In this document: positions 47,525 through 55,913 of the stretch, in pieces
How positions within the stretch are numbered: position 1 is the stretch's first letter
Layout: every line of letters begins with the position of its first letter
Assembly: GCF_000764225.1 (NCBI RefSeq)
Contig: NZ_JQED01000029.1
Span: 62,001-126,000 of the forward strand
DNA: 64,000 nt
Reading direction: 5' to 3'
Origin: Colwellia psychrerythraea
GTDB taxonomy: Bacteria > Pseudomonadota > Gammaproteobacteria > Enterobacterales > Alteromonadaceae
Made by a program: the position numbers and the translations under genes
The notes under the pieces: generated by a model
What the model saw: only the letters and a program-made list of their open reading frames with translations
Database searches by the model: none
What the model was told of the DNA's origin: nothing

Positions 47525-49253
47525 CTTCGTTCAACCAACTTTTAACTACTTGCGATGATAGTTCTGGCTCATTTGCGACTAACGCTCGAACCGCTTTTAA
47601 GACATCTTCATCTCGATGAAGGTCGGGTAATTGCAAACTACCATCGGCAGCAAAACCAACTGCACCCGCATCAAAATCAGACGTTAGCATATCCATCGTT
47701 TCATCGCCTAAGTCAATATGACCATCTAGGGATTTATCACCATAATCATCCGGCGTCTGCTCTGGGTAAATTAAACGTTTCAACATCGGACGAACAACCG
47801 CTAAAATTAGCACGATAATAACCAAAGCACCCAAAACTAATTTAAGTACCTTGATAAACCAAGGTTGTTGCCACATAGGTAATACTGTTTCTACGCCATA
47901 ATCTGGACGATTAAATGGAATAGTGACGACTTCTAATACATCACCACGTTGTAAATCAAAACCAATACTACCTTGTAATAGTCGACGAATACTGGCCGTT
48001 TCAGCTGCAGTGCGTGGTACATAACTTACTGCTGGCTCATTTGCGGCACCATCAACAGGTGCAGGTGCGGTCCCTGCCACATAATCAAGCGCTACCGAGA
48101 CACTTACACGCCGTACAATGCCAGCTTGTTGTTTAGTATGACTAATAGCTTCATCAAGTTCATAGTTCTTAGTCGATTCAGAGTGTTTTCTGCTAGGCAT
48201 GCTTTTCTTTTGCCCGCCTGTTGCATCTTCTGGAATAGCAGAGGCAATGGGTGGTTGGTTTGTTAAAGCTCCAGGAATACCACCAAGTGCACCACCAATG
48301 TTAGTACTTTCAACGCTCATTTCACTTCGTAGTGCCGGTAAGTCTGAATTATAACGGCGTTGTGTTTCTTCGACATTGGTGAAGTCCATTGTGATATCAA
48401 CTTGCGCAGTATAGTTACCTAAACCAACAACAGGAATAAGGATACTGTCAATCTTATCCATGTACTCTTGTTCGCGTTTTTGTTCAATCTCAAATTCTTT
48501 TCTTGAGCGAGATGAAATAGAGTCCTGTGAGCCTGAGTTAAGTAAACGACCATTTTGATCAGTAACGGTAACACGATTAGGACTTAATCCTTGTACTGCT
48601 GAGGCCACAATATCAACAACAGCATCGACTTCTTCTTCCGAAAGAATCTTGCCTCGTTGCATAGTAAGAACGACTGTCGCTGATGGATTTTTTTCTCGAC
48701 GGGCGAATATATTTTCGCGCGGGATAGCAAGTAATACTTTAGCCCTGCTTATACTTTTTAACTGTTCAATGGTTTTAGATATTTGCTGTTCTCTGCCAAA
48801 CTTTAATCTTTCTCGCTCTAGTCGCTGGCTCACACCAAAGCCCATATCTTTCATTAGAATATCTTCACCTTGTGAAGCTTCTTCGGTTAAGCCTTCTCGA
48901 GCTAACAATAATTTTACATTTTGGTATTCATCTGCTGGCACAGAAATAGTATTATTTTCTTGTTGATACTCCACTTGGTTGGCATCTAGAAAATCCATAG
49001 TGGTAATTAATTGTTTGGTTGGTAATTTTGCTAGCACCCGATATTCTGGTTCATTAGCCAACATAATAACAAATATTGCTATAGCTAAACAAATAGCCAA
49101 CGCAACAACTATGGTAATTTGGCGTAAAATATCAACACTACCTAATGAGGCAGCAAAACCTGATTTTTGCTCACCGATCCCCGCACCTTCCGCTTCGTTG
49201 GCGATCATATCGCCACCACTATCGGCAGTAACCATTGCGTTTGTATCAGACAC
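47517..49253 (-). CDS. fliF: Flagellar MS-ring protein FliF
   Basis: A 578-residue membrane protein. Two membrane helices bracket the periplasmic domain: about 38-62 (ILRQITIVVALAICLAIAIFVIMLA) and about 468-490 (VLKLVLGALVIIVLILAVV). The ring-building motifs PTKQLITTMDFLDANQVEYQ and GEDILMKDMGFGVSQRLERERLKFGREQQISKTIEQL are present. The C-terminal tail (VKSWLNEDE) binds FliG. The 8-bp overlap with fliG suggests coupled translation. Confidence 0.97.
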   Translation of the reverse strand: MSDTNAMVTADSGGDMIANEAEGAGIGEQKSGFAASLGSVDILRQITIVVALAICLAIAIFVIMLANEPEYRVLAKLPTKQLITTMDFLDANQVEYQQENNTISVPADEYQNVKLLLAREGLTEEASQGEDILMKDMGFGVSQRLERERLKFGREQQISKTIEQLKSISRAKVLLAIPRENIFARREKNPSATVVLTMQRGKILSEEEVDAVVDIVASAVQGLSPNRVTVTDQNGRLLNSGSQDSISSRSRKEFEIEQKREQEYMDKIDSILIPVVGLGNYTAQVDITMDFTNVEETQRRYNSDLPALRSEMSVESTNIGGALGGIPGALTNQPPIASAIPEDATGGQKKSMPSRKHSESTKNYELDEAISHTKQQAGIVRRVSVSVALDYVAGTAPAPVDGAANEPAVSYVPRTAAETASIRRLLQGSIGFDLQRGDVLEVVTIPFNRPDYGVETVLPMWQQPWFIKVLKLVLGALVIIVLILAVVRPMLKRLIYPEQTPDDYGDKSLDGHIDLGDETMDMLTSDFDAGAVGFAADGSLQLPDLHRDEDVLKAVRALVANEPELSSQVVKSWLNEDE

Positions 49254-49438
49254 TTTACTTCTCCGCTGTACTGTTTTTTAAGACAAAGTTTACAAAATAA
49301 TCAAGGAAAGCTATTTTTACATACTCAAGTTGAACTGTGAATCAATCGTTGCGAACAAGAGGTTTAATTGATGATTCGCTAACCTATTCTGCTATTTACC
49401 TTATAATTAAAGCATCACCGCAGAGTTAGTTTGTTGAG

Positions 49439-49801
49439 CTATACAGGCATACTCATTATTTCTTTGTATGCTTCAACAAATTTATTTCGTATTTGCACCG
49501 TCGCATCCAAAGCGACACCTGATTTAGAAGAGGCAATCATGACTTCAGCGAGTGTGACATTACTATCACCCATTTCAAAAGCTCGCTTTTTTTCGCCAGA
49601 CTCTGTTTGCAAGTCATTGACGCCCTTCAGGGCGCTGGTAAGCATATCGCCAAAATTACTGGTAGATTGATTAACTTTACCGACACTATTGCTAGCAATA
49701 CCGTTAATAACATCGGCATCAATTACTGGTGGCTTGTTACCCATGGCCTGTAGCGACATATTTTGCATTTGGCTATAAAGAGAATTACTTTTGATATCCA
49801 T
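49439..49801 (-). CDS. fliE: Flagellar hook-basal body protein FliE
   Basis: A 120-residue protein joining the MS-ring to the rod. The conserved C-terminal part (FGDMLTSALKGVNDLQTESGEKKRAFEMGDSNVTLAEVMIASSKSGVALDATVQIRNKFVEAYKEIMSMPV) is typical. A near-perfect sigma-54 promoter lies upstream, making it the first gene of the fliE operon. Confidence 0.96.
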   Translation of the reverse strand: MDIKSNSLYSQMQNMSLQAMGNKPPVIDADVINGIASNSVGKVNQSTSNFGDMLTSALKGVNDLQTESGEKKRAFEMGDSNVTLAEVMIASSKSGVALDATVQIRNKFVEAYKEIMSMPV

Positions 49802-49854
49802 GGGACACTCACTTTTGTCAATTTTTTAACGTTAAACAAGATATAACGGTGATT

Positions 49855-49871
49855 ATGCAAACATAGTGCCA
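49855..49871 (-). promoter_or_regulatory. Sigma-54 promoter before fliE
   Basis: The minus strand reads TGGCACTATGTTTGCAT, an excellent match to TGGCAC-N5-TTGCW with GG and GC ten bases apart. It lies about 54 bp before fliE, in the 193-bp gap after flrC. Confidence 0.85.
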
Positions 49872-49994
49872 AAAGAATAACTAGGTGATAAAGCTCGCGT
49901 TATAGCTTGAGTATTATCTTAGGAGAGGTGCTTTCCAGGTTATCGTGATTGATAACCTGGGGATGTGACTTTATTAAGTAGCTTAATTAAATAA

Positions 49995-51335
49995 TTAGGC
50001 AGGTATTTCAATACCTGATTCGCGCATTTTAGCAATCTTGTAACGAAGAGTTCGTGGGCTAATTCCTAAACGCTCAGCTACATCTTTTCGACTGCCATGA
50101 CATGCTTGTAGGGTATCAAGAATAATTTGATGTTCTTGCAATTTAAGTTCACTACCGAGCTTATCTTCACTAGTAGTCACCTTCTCAGGCTCTGTTACTA
50201 ATGCAGTATCAAAGTTTTCAATCAGTAAGTCCCCAGCATCAATCACCTGATCGGCATGTAAGATAAGTGCTCTTTGTATAACATTATCCAACTCACGAAC
50301 GTTACCAGGCCAATGATAAGCATTAAGTTTACTTCTTGCTGCGCCAGAGAATTCAGGAATGGTATCGCCACTTTTTTGACAATGCAGAGAAACTAAATGT
50401 TGCGCTAAAACGAATATATCATCAACTCGCTGAGCTAACGGTAACCAAGAAAGTGGGAATACGTTAAGTCGATAATATAAATCCTCACGAAATACCCCTT
50501 CATTTACTGCATCTTTTAAATCCCGATTACTCGTAGCGATAACACGCACATCTAGGCTTATGGTTTTTCGTCCACCTAAACGTTCCACTTCACGCTCTTG
50601 CAATACGCGTAATATTTTTGCCTGTAATCCCAAGTCCATTTCAGTAATTTCATCGAGTAAAATTGTGCCGCCTTGTGCTTGTTCAAACTTCCCAGGACAA
50701 GCTTGAATTGCCCCGGTAAAAGCGCCTTTCTCATATCCAAAGAGTGTTGCTTCAAGCATATTTTCAGGAATAGCTGCACAGTTAATTGCGATGAATGGTT
50801 GGGCACTTCGTTTCGAGCGGTTGTGTACATACTGAGCTAAAACTTCTTTACCTGAGCCACTCGGGCCAAGGATCATCACAGAGGCATCGGTACTGGCTAC
50901 TTTTTTAGCTAAGGTCAACAATTCTAAAGATCGTTTATCTGCAACGATAGGGTCGTTTTTATTAATTATTTTTGGCGGAATATATTGGCTAACCATATTC
51001 AGCAGTACTTGCGGAGCGAAAGGCTTAGCAATATAGTTACATGCACCATCCTGCATTGCTTGTACTGCATCATCTATGGTACCAAAGGCAGTCATCAATA
51101 ATACAGGTAGATTAGCGTACTGACTTTTAATACTTTTGAGTAATGATAAACCAGACATTCCCCCCATTTGTACATCACTAATAACAATATCTACTTGGTT
51201 GCTTTTTAAAGCTAATAAAGCTGCTTCGCCCGAATCAGCCTCTATGCAAAGATAATCGGCTAAAGAAAGCGTATCCACTAACGCTTCACGTAATCCTGCA
51301 TCATCTTCAACAACGAGAATTTTATATTCAGTCAT
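49995..51335 (-). CDS. flrC: Sigma-54-dependent flagellar response regulator FlrC (FleR)
   Basis: A 446-residue activator of class III flagellar genes. The receiver domain (1-120) has phosphoacceptor Asp54 (VISDVQM); the AAA+ domain has GPSGSGKEVLAQYVH and GAFTGAI; the C-terminal helix-turn-helix has RKDVAERLGISPRTLRYKI. The ATG at 51335 with AGAGGAG upstream is chosen over a frame beginning 11 codons earlier. It overlaps flrB by 8 bp. Confidence 0.95.
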   Translation of the reverse strand: MTEYKILVVEDDAGLREALVDTLSLADYLCIEADSGEAALLALKSNQVDIVISDVQMGGMSGLSLLKSIKSQYANLPVLLMTAFGTIDDAVQAMQDGACNYIAKPFAPQVLLNMVSQYIPPKIINKNDPIVADKRSLELLTLAKKVASTDASVMILGPSGSGKEVLAQYVHNRSKRSAQPFIAINCAAIPENMLEATLFGYEKGAFTGAIQACPGKFEQAQGGTILLDEITEMDLGLQAKILRVLQEREVERLGGRKTISLDVRVIATSNRDLKDAVNEGVFREDLYYRLNVFPLSWLPLAQRVDDIFVLAQHLVSLHCQKSGDTIPEFSGAARSKLNAYHWPGNVRELDNVIQRALILHADQVIDAGDLLIENFDTALVTEPEKVTTSEDKLGSELKLQEHQIILDTLQACHGSRKDVAERLGISPRTLRYKIAKMRESGIEIPA

Positions 51336-52629
51336 GCGCAGTCTCCTCTGAAGTATTTTTTCTCTCATTACTTTGCTCTAGCAGAGGTAACTTGATAACA
51401 AAATGAGCACCTGAATTTTTACCGTTAGTATTAGTTTCATTCAGTAAACTCACCTCACCTTGATGCGCATTTACCACGGACTTAACGACTGCTAAGCCAA
51501 GGCCAGTACCTTTACTACTAGAGGTATAAAATGGCTGAAAAATTTTATCAGCCAATTTGGCATCAATGCCAAGGGCATTATCCTTAACACTTATATATAA
51601 ATCATTGGTTTGACTATAAACCTGGATGTTTATCAGCGGCTCTTTGATGTTATTAACACTGCTGGCTTGCAAGGAGTTATGCAATAAATTTTGAATGGCT
51701 CCTGTTAAAGCATTTTTATTACCTAAGATTTGAAGATCATTTTCTGGCAACTGTACTTTGACCTTCATAGTGCCCTTATCTAACAAAGCCTCCATAGAAC
51801 TAACCGTATCACTTATTAGCTCTCTAATATTGACAGGTGCAACTACCTGCTCTTTACCACTTTTAGAAAACAACAACATATCATTTACTTGCTGTTCTAA
51901 ATCGTGTAATCGTGCATTCAGTTTTGCTTGGAACTTCACACGTGCAGGTTCTGCTAGTTTATTCGTTGATAAATTTTCACTATATAAAATAGCAGCAGAT
52001 AAAGGAGTACGTATTTGATGAGCAAGCGTTGATACCATTTTCCCTAACGAAGAAAGTCGTTGCATTTGCGCTAACTTATCTTGCAATAGCCGTGTTTCCG
52101 TTAGATCAGTGATCATGATCAATTGGCCGGGCTGAGACCCTAAACTCGTAATTTCTAATTTAACTCGGCGACCATCTTTAAGGGATATTTCATGCCAATC
52201 ATCTTCTCTCGGCTCGAAAGAGCGTGCGATAACATTAAACCAAGGCTGGCCAAGAATAGGTTCATCCAGTAAGTTTCTCGCAACTTGGTTTATTTTCACA
52301 ACAATACCGTTACCATCAAGCATTACTAAGCCTGTAGGCATCACTTCGATTAGTTTATCTGCTAATAGATTGTAACTGAGGGATTGTTCATCCGACGACG
52401 AACAAAGAAGTTGGTGAGTACGGGCGATTGAACGTGGAGTAAAGTTATGTTTGGCACTTTGCGATGCTTGTGCTCTCAAAGCAGCTAATTCGCCAGGAAA
52501 TGCTTCATGTTCAAGCAAAGAAGGCCTATTAGCCCCAACTTTATTAACTGAATGAAAGGCTGCATTAGCGTTTGTTTCAATAATGCTTGGGACTACTGTT
52601 GGTATTGCTTGCGACATAACTTGTGCCAT
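51328..52629 (-). CDS. flrB: Flagellar sensor histidine kinase FlrB (FleS)
   Basis: A 433-residue kinase without a visible membrane segment, so probably cytoplasmic. A PAS-like domain (about 88-180, MPTGLVMLDGNGIVVKINQVA) precedes the HisKA domain with phosphorylated His204 (LAHQIRTPLSAA) and an HATPase domain (NLLHNSLQASS, GTGLGLAVVKSVV). It phosphorylates FlrC. A sigma-54 element upstream fits control by FlrA. Confidence 0.94.
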   Translation of the reverse strand: MAQVMSQAIPTVVPSIIETNANAAFHSVNKVGANRPSLLEHEAFPGELAALRAQASQSAKHNFTPRSIARTHQLLCSSSDEQSLSYNLLADKLIEVMPTGLVMLDGNGIVVKINQVARNLLDEPILGQPWFNVIARSFEPREDDWHEISLKDGRRVKLEITSLGSQPGQLIMITDLTETRLLQDKLAQMQRLSSLGKMVSTLAHQIRTPLSAAILYSENLSTNKLAEPARVKFQAKLNARLHDLEQQVNDMLLFSKSGKEQVVAPVNIRELISDTVSSMEALLDKGTMKVKVQLPENDLQILGNKNALTGAIQNLLHNSLQASSVNNIKEPLINIQVYSQTNDLYISVKDNALGIDAKLADKIFQPFYTSSSKGTGLGLAVVKSVVNAHQGEVSLLNETNTNGKNSGAHFVIKLPLLEQSNERKNTSEETAHD

Positions 52630-52666
52630 ACATAAGTACTCAATAAAAACTATCTAGTACTTACAA

Positions 52667-52682
52667 AGCATTTACCATGCCA
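52667..52682 (-). promoter_or_regulatory. Sigma-54 promoter element before flrB
   Basis: The minus strand reads TGGCATGGTAAATGCT: a strong TGGCATG -24 element, then GC at the N10 spacing. It lies 38 bp before flrB in the gap after flrA, consistent with known FlrA control of flrBC. Confidence 0.7.
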
Positions 52683-52783
52683 TCATTTATACAAGTTAAA
52701 TCAACTACTTAAATAGGTTAAAATGTAAAACCATGCTTATATGTAGTGTCAATCTATTGACCTAAGCGACTAACCCCTCTCGA

Positions 52784-54304
52784 TTACTCACTTGGTTTTT
52801 GCAAATCATATTTACGCATTTTTTCTACTAAGGTTGTTCTGCGCATACCTAGGGTTTCTGCTGCTCTAGCGACCACATAATCATGTTTAGTTAACGATTG
52901 TTTAATTAAAGAGACTTCAAGGTCTGCTAAGTGTTCCTTTAAGTTTAAACCGTCATCAGGTAATAGCGCGGCACTGTTAGAGCTCTGCTCACTATTAATA
53001 TTACTTTCGACTGCTAGCTCTTCTTGCTCTTCACCATTTTCATCGTCATAATCAAAGCCACCAAATAGCTCGTTGATTGCATCATGTTCTTGCAACTCTT
53101 CAGGATATTCAGGGCTATACGCTTGCACGTCAATATGCTGATATTTATAAGGAAGCTCCGTAACATCAACTATTTGATCACCGTACATAATTAACATACG
53201 CTCAATTAAGTTTGATAACTCTCGAACGTTACCCGGCCAAGGGTGTTCCATCAATGACTCTATGGCTTTTTCAGTAAAGCGCACCGTTTTATTCTGTTCA
53301 TGCTCAAAACGAGAAAGCAGCTCTTTTAATAGCAGCGGAATATCTTCTTTTCGATCACGTAATGCTGGCGAGTCAATCGGGAACACATTCAAGCGATAGA
53401 ATAAATCTTCTCTAAAACTGCCCTCTTTGATCATTTCTTCTAAATCTTGATGTGTAGCAGCAACAATCCGAACATTAGCCTTAATACTTTTACTACCACC
53501 GACCCGTTCAAAAGTGCGTTCTTGCAAAACACGAAGTAGTTTTACTTGCATGGGTTGCGGCATATCACCAATTTCATCTAAAAAGAGTGTGCCACCTTCA
53601 GCTAATTCAAAACGACCTTTGCGAGTAGAAATAGCACCAGTAAAAGCACCTTTCTCATGGCCAAATAATTCACTCTCAAGTAGTTCAGCTGGAATAGCCC
53701 CACAATTAACCGGGACAAAAGCTTCGTTCGAGCGCTCAGACAAGTTATGAATATTTCGTGCAATCACTTCTTTACCTGTACCTGACTCTCCCAGTACTAA
53801 AACACTAGCGGGTGTCTTCGCTACTTGTTCAATCAAAAATCGCACTTGCGCCATTGGCTCACTAATTCCAACCAATGAACGAAATAATGCACTGGAATTA
53901 AGCTTGGTACCTTTTCGTGGTAACTTGTTGTGATATTGATGACAGTGATGAATTTGCTCGGTAAGCTGAGCATAATTTAGGGGGGCAGAAAGAGTACCTA
54001 TGACATTAACATTGATAATAAGGTCGTTGGCGTCAAGTACATCATGCAAAATAAACGGAACACTCGGGTTAACTCTAATTAAAGTAGCACACTCGGCGCT
54101 TACATTGCCTGTTAAAATTACCGTAAGAATGTGACTACAATTGGTGAATTTTTCGATGGCTTGCTCTTGCGAGCAATGAATAAAGTGCTCTCCAACAAAA
54201 GCCAGTACAGTACTGAGTTGCTGGCTTCTCCCTTCGTCGTTATCAACGACTAATATTTGTTTATGACCTGTTACTACAGAGGTAGCTACTGAATTATCAC
54301 TCAT
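52784..54304 (-). CDS. flrA: Master flagellar activator FlrA (FleQ)
   Basis: A 506-residue sigma-54 activator. The N-terminal receiver-like domain (1-130) begins KQILVVDNDEGRSQQ, but where the phosphoacceptor Asp should be it reads VILTGNVS, as in FleQ-type proteins that are not phosphorylated and may bind c-di-GMP. The AAA+ domain has GESGTGKEVIARNIH and GAFTGAI. The C-terminal helix-turn-helix has VVARAAETLGMRRTTLVEKM. It starts the flagellar cascade and is separated from its divergent neighbour by 389 bp. Confidence 0.95.
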   Translation of the reverse strand: MSDNSVATSVVTGHKQILVVDNDEGRSQQLSTVLAFVGEHFIHCSQEQAIEKFTNCSHILTVILTGNVSAECATLIRVNPSVPFILHDVLDANDLIINVNVIGTLSAPLNYAQLTEQIHHCHQYHNKLPRKGTKLNSSALFRSLVGISEPMAQVRFLIEQVAKTPASVLVLGESGTGKEVIARNIHNLSERSNEAFVPVNCGAIPAELLESELFGHEKGAFTGAISTRKGRFELAEGGTLFLDEIGDMPQPMQVKLLRVLQERTFERVGGSKSIKANVRIVAATHQDLEEMIKEGSFREDLFYRLNVFPIDSPALRDRKEDIPLLLKELLSRFEHEQNKTVRFTEKAIESLMEHPWPGNVRELSNLIERMLIMYGDQIVDVTELPYKYQHIDVQAYSPEYPEELQEHDAINELFGGFDYDDENGEEQEELAVESNINSEQSSNSAALLPDDGLNLKEHLADLEVSLIKQSLTKHDYVVARAAETLGMRRTTLVEKMRKYDLQKPSE

Positions 54305-54693
54305 ACTTAAGTCTTCACGGTTATTGCTAACGTGCTATTTTTAATCTTGTTTTATAGCGGTTAGGCAATTCTAGTCATTAATTAATTTTAAGCAACAAAA
54401 ACTTGACGCACAGTCGTCATTATATTGTCATATATCAAGATGCGAGAATATCTAAAATGGTCAATTATATAAAATCGATAACGTTTTTTTAATGTAGCTG
54501 TATTTGCTCGAACTAATACTGTCAAAAAGTTGATAAATAGAAAAAATAGCGCTTTCCCTTCTGTTTCCTATAAAACTAAACAGCTAAAAATCAATAACTT
54601 AAACATAAAAGCAAATAACCATAAAACTGGCATAAAAAAAGCATATGTATATTTTGAATACTAACAACCATTTTTTGAAAATAGGATAATCAG
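54305..54693. other. 389-bp divergent intergenic region between flrA and the small plus-strand gene
   Basis: This AT-rich region should hold the flrA promoter (minus strand) and contains a sigma-54 element near its right end for the plus strand. I see no open frame, terminator or repeat in it. Confidence 0.6.
54628..54643 (+). promoter_or_regulatory. Sigma-54 promoter element before the 94-aa gene
   Basis: TGGCATAAAAAAAGCA has GG and GC exactly ten bases apart and a good TGGCA -24 element, although the -12 side is AGC rather than TGC. It lies 51 bp before the ATG of the small gene. Confidence 0.6.
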
Positions 54694-54978
54694 ATGTTGA
54701 TCATAAACGGTACTGCTGAATTAATGCACGATAATGAAGAGTTTACTAAAGGAACTCGTCATGAATTCAATATGTTCTCACGAGATATGCCTTTCGAGCA
54801 GCAACTCAGCCAAATTGAAGAGTATTTAGTTAATCGTGGTTGGGATAATATCGAAGTGTTGGATAACGGCGTTATTACGAATGAAGAAGATATAACACAT
54901 AGCGTCTTACAACAAGCTTATAAAAAAGCCAAAGATGAAGGTCTTGCGGTAACTGTAAATAACCAACCTTTAAACTAG
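54694..54978 (+). CDS. Uncharacterised 94-residue protein in the flagellar locus
   Basis: I do not recognise this family. The product is short, acidic and soluble, with no signal peptide or membrane segment. A helix-rich middle (PFEQQLSQIEEYLVNRGWDNIEVLDNG) is followed by an HSVLQQAYKKAKDEGLAVTVNN tail. AGGA at good spacing precedes the ATG, and a sigma-54-like element lies upstream, so it is likely expressed with flagellar genes under FlrA or FlrC. fliS follows in the same direction after 97 bp. A role as a chaperone or regulator is possible but unproven. Confidence 0.75.
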   Translation: MLIINGTAELMHDNEEFTKGTRHEFNMFSRDMPFEQQLSQIEEYLVNRGWDNIEVLDNGVITNEEDITHSVLQQAYKKAKDEGLAVTVNNQPLN

Positions 54979-55019
54979 TTTAACCTAACTTATTTTAGCC
55001 TAGTTAGGCCCCAAAGCTA

Positions 55020-55048
55020 TTGTTTCAATTATATAAGTTTTCTATACT
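55020..55048 (+). promoter_or_regulatory. Possible sigma-70 promoter before fliS
   Basis: TTGTTT and TATACT are separated by 17 bases, and the -10 lies 27 bp before the fliS ATG. The fit is fair, but AT-rich DNA makes chance matches common. Confidence 0.35.
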
Positions 55049-55064
55049 CAAGTTATAGTAAACT

Positions 55065-55070
55065 AGGAGG
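55065..55070 (+). promoter_or_regulatory. Strong ribosome-binding site deciding the fliS start
   Basis: AGGAGG lies five bases before ATG 55076. An upstream in-frame GTG at 55070 overlaps it and so cannot be the start. Confidence 0.85.
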
Positions 55071-55075
55071 TGTCT

Positions 55076-55474
55076 ATGACACACGCGTCACTTAAGAAGT
55101 ATCAACAAACCACTAAAAGCACGGCACAGCAAGCATCACCTTATCAGTTAGTAGCAATGTTATTCCAAAAATTATTAGGTAATATTGCGACTGCGAAAGG
55201 CGCTATCTCACAAAATAATTTTGAAAAAAAAGGTACAGAGCTGTCTAATGCCATTGCTATTATTGGCGTTTTAGAAGGCTCTCTCGACTTTAAAGAAGGC
55301 GGTGAAGTCTCAGAAAACTTAGCATCGTTATATAAATTTTGTTCCGAACAATTATTAGTTGCCAGCACCAACAATGATTCTGATAAATTAGAGGAAGTAA
55401 TCCAAATTCTATTGCCAATAAAAGCAGGTTGGGACTCTATTCCTCTAGAAAATCAAACTCAGGTTAGCTTTTAG
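55076..55474 (+). CDS. fliS: Flagellin export chaperone FliS
   Basis: A 132-residue helical chaperone that binds the C-terminus of flagellin and keeps it unfolded for export. The N-terminal ASLKKYQQTTKSTAQQASPYQLVAMLFQKLLGNIATAKGAI and KGTELSNAIAIIGVLEGSLDFKEGGEVSENLASLYKF are typical. It is on the plus strand, convergent with fliD and opposite to the flagellins it serves. The stop overlaps the start of the next gene by one base. Confidence 0.95.
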   Translation: MTHASLKKYQQTTKSTAQQASPYQLVAMLFQKLLGNIATAKGAISQNNFEKKGTELSNAIAIIGVLEGSLDFKEGGEVSENLASLYKFCSEQLLVASTNNDSDKLEEVIQILLPIKAGWDSIPLENQTQVSF

Positions 55475-55857
55475 TGACTAATGATATCAAAAGTTCACTT
55501 GAACAAATAAATGAAGTATCGCGACAACTATTGTCGCGAATGCTTAGCCTGTACAATCAAAGCCAAGTATCACCAGAAAGTAGTAATGAATTATTAAGCG
55601 ATGAGTCAACTAGTAATAGTGAAATACTAGAAAATAAACTAACTGACTTGATGGCCAACAGAGATAGTTTGGTACGCAGTTTATTTGAGAAAAATACCCA
55701 CGAAGAAATAACAAAAGAACTTAATTTATTGAACGAAATGATTTCACTTGATAGCGAGTTATCAAAGCAATCTAAAGCTTACAAACAGTTATTAGCAGAA
55801 CAGGTCATTAAGCTTAAAAAAAGTAAAAAAGTTTCTAAATCTTACCAAAAATATTAA
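55474..55857 (+). CDS. fliT: FliT-like flagellar chaperone
   Basis: A 127-residue, strongly helical and charged protein starting at a GTG that shares one base with the fliS stop (TAGTG). Its position directly after fliS, its length and helix content fit FliT, which binds FliD and prevents its early assembly. Sequence similarity to known FliT is weak by eye, as is usual for this family, so the name rests largely on context. The C-terminus is lysine-rich (IKLKKSKKVSKS). Confidence 0.65.
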   Translation: MTNDIKSSLEQINEVSRQLLSRMLSLYNQSQVSPESSNELLSDESTSNSEILENKLTDLMANRDSLVRSLFEKNTHEEITKELNLLNEMISLDSELSKQSKAYKQLLAEQVIKLKKSKKVSKSYQKY

Positions 55858-55913
55858 CCAAAGCTTCAGTTGGTCTTCCTTGTCACCTTTTTAATATAGT
55901 AGTTCTTTGAAGA

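Noticed and set aside
55858-55913. Terminator between convergent fliT-like gene and fliD
   Set aside because: Only a short ACCAA/TTGGT hairpin without a clear T tract is seen; the support is too weak to list.
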